Origin: Desulfobacterales bacterium
GTDB lineage: Bacteria; Desulfobacterota; Desulfobulbia; Desulfobulbales; JAGXFP01
DNA: 64,000 nucleotides
Assembly (NCBI GenBank): GCA_024637225.1
Contig: JAGXFP010000008.1
Coordinates: 157,202-221,201 of the forward strand
Direction of reading: 5' to 3'
This document shows, piece by piece, positions 62,595 to 64,000 of the stretch. The notes under the pieces are model-generated. The model searched no databases. It was given only the letters and a program-made list of their open reading frames with translations, and was not told the origin of the DNA. Position numbers and translations under genes: made by a program. Every line of letters starts with the position of its first letter. Within the stretch, counting starts at the first letter, position 1.

Positions 62595-63272
62595 ATGCGC
62601 CTGAGACTAATCGTCGGAATCATTGTGGTGATCCTGCTCGTCACCGCCTATCTTGTTCTTTCGATAACCGGCGCCCTGGCGGTGCTGATGGACGAGAACA
62701 AATTGCAAGCGCTGGTCCGGGACCTGGGCTGGTACGGCCCGGTGGTGCTTATCGGCCTGATGGCCACCGCCATTGTCATGAGCCCGATTCCCAGCGCCCC
62801 CATCGCCCTGGCTGCAGGCATGGCCTACGGTCATGTGTGGGGCACACTTTTTGTGGCGATCGGCGCGGAGATCGGAGCGATTATCGCCTTTGCGATCGGC
62901 AGAATGGTCGGTTACGAGGTGTTGCACCGCTGGTTCGGCGAGCGGCTGCAGACGGTCAAATTTTTCGGCTCCCAGAACATGATGACCGCCACCGTTTTCA
63001 TCAGCCGCCTGCTGCCCTTCCTCTCCTTCGACGTGGTAAGCTACGTGGCCGGACTCACCCCGCTCCTGTTCTGGCGTTTTGCCTTGGCGACCCTTGTCGG
63101 CATCATCCCCATTAGTTTTCTCCTGGCCCATTTCGGCAGCAAGATCGCCCTCGGTGATTCCGAAACCATCATGCCCACCGTTCTGCTGCTGGGAGGGATC
63201 ACCTTGCTGCCGTTTCTCGGGAAATGGCTGTGGGATCGATTCCGGTCAGGCGGAAAGGTGGGGCGTCGGTGA
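62595..63272 (+). CDS. TVP38/TMEM64 (SNARE-associated/DedA-like) membrane protein
   Basis: 225 residues, five to six TM helices. The VTT-domain signature includes PIALAAGMAYGHVWGTLFVAIGAEIGAIIAFAIGR in parts, ISRLLPFLSFDVVSYVAGLTPL and GIIPISFLLAHFG. Such proteins move phospholipids or small solutes across the inner membrane. ATG 62595 begins with a basic/hydrophobic start (MRLRLIVGII). Confidence 0.85.
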   Translation: MRLRLIVGIIVVILLVTAYLVLSITGALAVLMDENKLQALVRDLGWYGPVVLIGLMATAIVMSPIPSAPIALAAGMAYGHVWGTLFVAIGAEIGAIIAFAIGRMVGYEVLHRWFGERLQTVKFFGSQNMMTATVFISRLLPFLSFDVVSYVAGLTPLLFWRFALATLVGIIPISFLLAHFGSKIALGDSETIMPTVLLLGGITLLPFLGKWLWDRFRSGGKVGRR

Positions 63273-63300
63273 ATCTTTCCGATTCAGGAGGGGGGAGGGG

Positions 63301-63708
63301 TCATATGCCTAGTCGGAACTGGAACGCGTCAGAACAAAGCTGGATCGGGACAAGAAATTGCGGAAATCCTAGAAGAAATAGAAATGAAACTAAACAAAAG
63401 CCAAAGGCATACCTGACCTCTTTTATCAGTTTTTGCTTTACCAGGCAGAGCCCTTTTTCCGGGATCGGCAATTCCTGTCCGCCACCACAAAGCGAAGATA
63501 TTTTCCTGCCCTGCAAGACAATTTTAAGCGCCCCCGGCTCATCCATTACCAGCCGCGAGATCCCCGGGAAGGTGCAACCCCGCGCCCCGGCGGCGAAACC
63601 GGCCTGCCGGCCCCGGCGCCTCCGGATCGGCTGGCACGGATCTTGATATTCTACAGAGTCCAGGGAACAGGTAGTGGAAACAGCGTGATTGGATGTGAAT
63701 GTTGGCAT
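63301..63708 (-). CDS. Possible small protein or gene remnant
   Basis: 135 residues. Only the centre (GARGCTFPGISRLVMDEPG, LQGRKISSLCGGGQELPI) looks protein-like; the N-terminus is odd and the C-terminus hydrophobic. There is no ribosome-binding site. It may be a decayed gene. Confidence 0.3.
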   Translation of the reverse strand: MPTFTSNHAVSTTCSLDSVEYQDPCQPIRRRRGRQAGFAAGARGCTFPGISRLVMDEPGALKIVLQGRKISSLCGGGQELPIPEKGLCLVKQKLIKEVRYAFGFCLVSFLFLLGFPQFLVPIQLCSDAFQFRLGI

Positions 63709-63850
63709 GTCTTATGACAGCGATTTAGCCCAGGTGATTTGGATGGCACCGACTGGGTCGGACCAAGCTAACCAATTAAAATAAAATGATTAATGGTCTA
63801 AATTGGGTGTATGTCAACATAAATACAGGGAGTCATTATGTTAGATAGGC

Positions 63851-64000
63851 ATGACCCTAATGTTGCCCCTCGCCATGAGTAGTCGATTCCTGTCGCGCCT
63901 GTGGGGGTACCTGCGCCACCCTTGGATCAACGTGCGCCAGGTTCTCCTCTGGGTGCTGGTGGCCGCCGTAGCGTTGTACACCTGTCTCTTATACACATCT
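63851..64000 (+). CDS. Truncated hypothetical membrane protein; last codons are adapter
   Basis: Open from ATG 63851 (or 63875) to the window end. It would begin MTLMLPLAMSSRFLSRLWGY and continue with a hydrophobic segment. The final residues CLLYTS are encoded by adapter sequence, so the true C-terminus is unknown. A 14-residue open frame with GGGAG upstream (ATG 63839) overlaps its start region. Confidence 0.45.
   Translation, partial: MTLMLPLAMSSRFLSRLWGYLRHPWINVRQVLLWVLVAAVALYTCLLYTS
63982..64000. other. Nextera transposase mosaic-end adapter
   Basis: CTGTCTCTTATACACATCT is exactly the 19-bp mosaic end used in transposase-based library preparation. It is not genomic. Confidence 0.97.

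Overview
The window looks like chromosomal DNA of a Gram-negative, anaerobic member of the Desulfobacterota (former Deltaproteobacteria; a Desulfobulbales- or Desulfuromonadia-like lineage). Clues are the split pyruvate carboxylase (PycA/PycB), MglA/Roadblock signalling proteins, a multiheme-era style CxxCH sensor domain (DUF3365/Tll0287-like), a small siroheme/4Fe-4S reductase, a YcaO-TPR protein, Kdo (LPS) genes and a porin. The assignment is an inference from gene content and protein style; no 16S rRNA is present.

Layout. 1-2241: end of a sensor kinase, a heme-sensor/HAMP protein and a TPR-OmpA protein. 2433-10214 (minus strand): a signalling/motor-like cluster with two Roadblock-type proteins, a receiver-PATAN-Roadblock regulator, a GspE/PilB-type ATPase with a TPR extension, an unrecognised 647-residue protein and an MglA-type GTPase. 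10541-16175: recD and pycA/pycB. 16411-19479 (minus): recQ, a PPC-domain protein and darP. 19938-25546: an Fe-type dehydrogenase, a KdnA-like sugar aminotransferase, rsmJ (opposite strand), kdsB and mdh; the first two plus kdsB suggest synthesis and activation of 8-amino-Kdo. 25728-31807: CofD-like protein, queE/queD, DUF1015 protein, TrmN6-like methyltransferase. 31924-45483: envelope proteins, YcaO-TPR, porin, Ung, small siroheme protein, radical SAM, thioredoxin-reductase-like protein and tadA. 45762-49009: tRNA-Ser(GGA), SRP RNA, dnaX-ybaB-recR, tRNA-Val(GAC). 49134-57383: the classic thrS-infC-rpmI-rplT-pheS-pheT-ihfA-merR translation block ending at tRNA-Pro(GGG). 57567-63272: membrane gate protein, an unusual HU / HU-TM-LysM pair, a tiny His/Gly-rich lipoprotein, a vapBC toxin-antitoxin pair with a large operator palindrome, a zinc-ribbon protein and a TVP38-family membrane protein; parts of this stretch are AT-richer and look acquired. 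The window ends in 19 bases identical to the Nextera transposase mosaic end, so the right edge is a contig end with library adapter.

Strong regulatory or structural signals seen directly: infC starts at ATT behind a good Shine-Dalgarno; dnaX carries a run of ten A at which either alternative frame stops within a few codons (a gamma-subunit switch); three copies of a 154-156 bp MITE-like element with GTAACCGTTCA ends and 8-bp flanking duplications; and a second repeat family beginning TGATGGCGTCGCAAAAAG that repeatedly sits exactly at gene stop codons.
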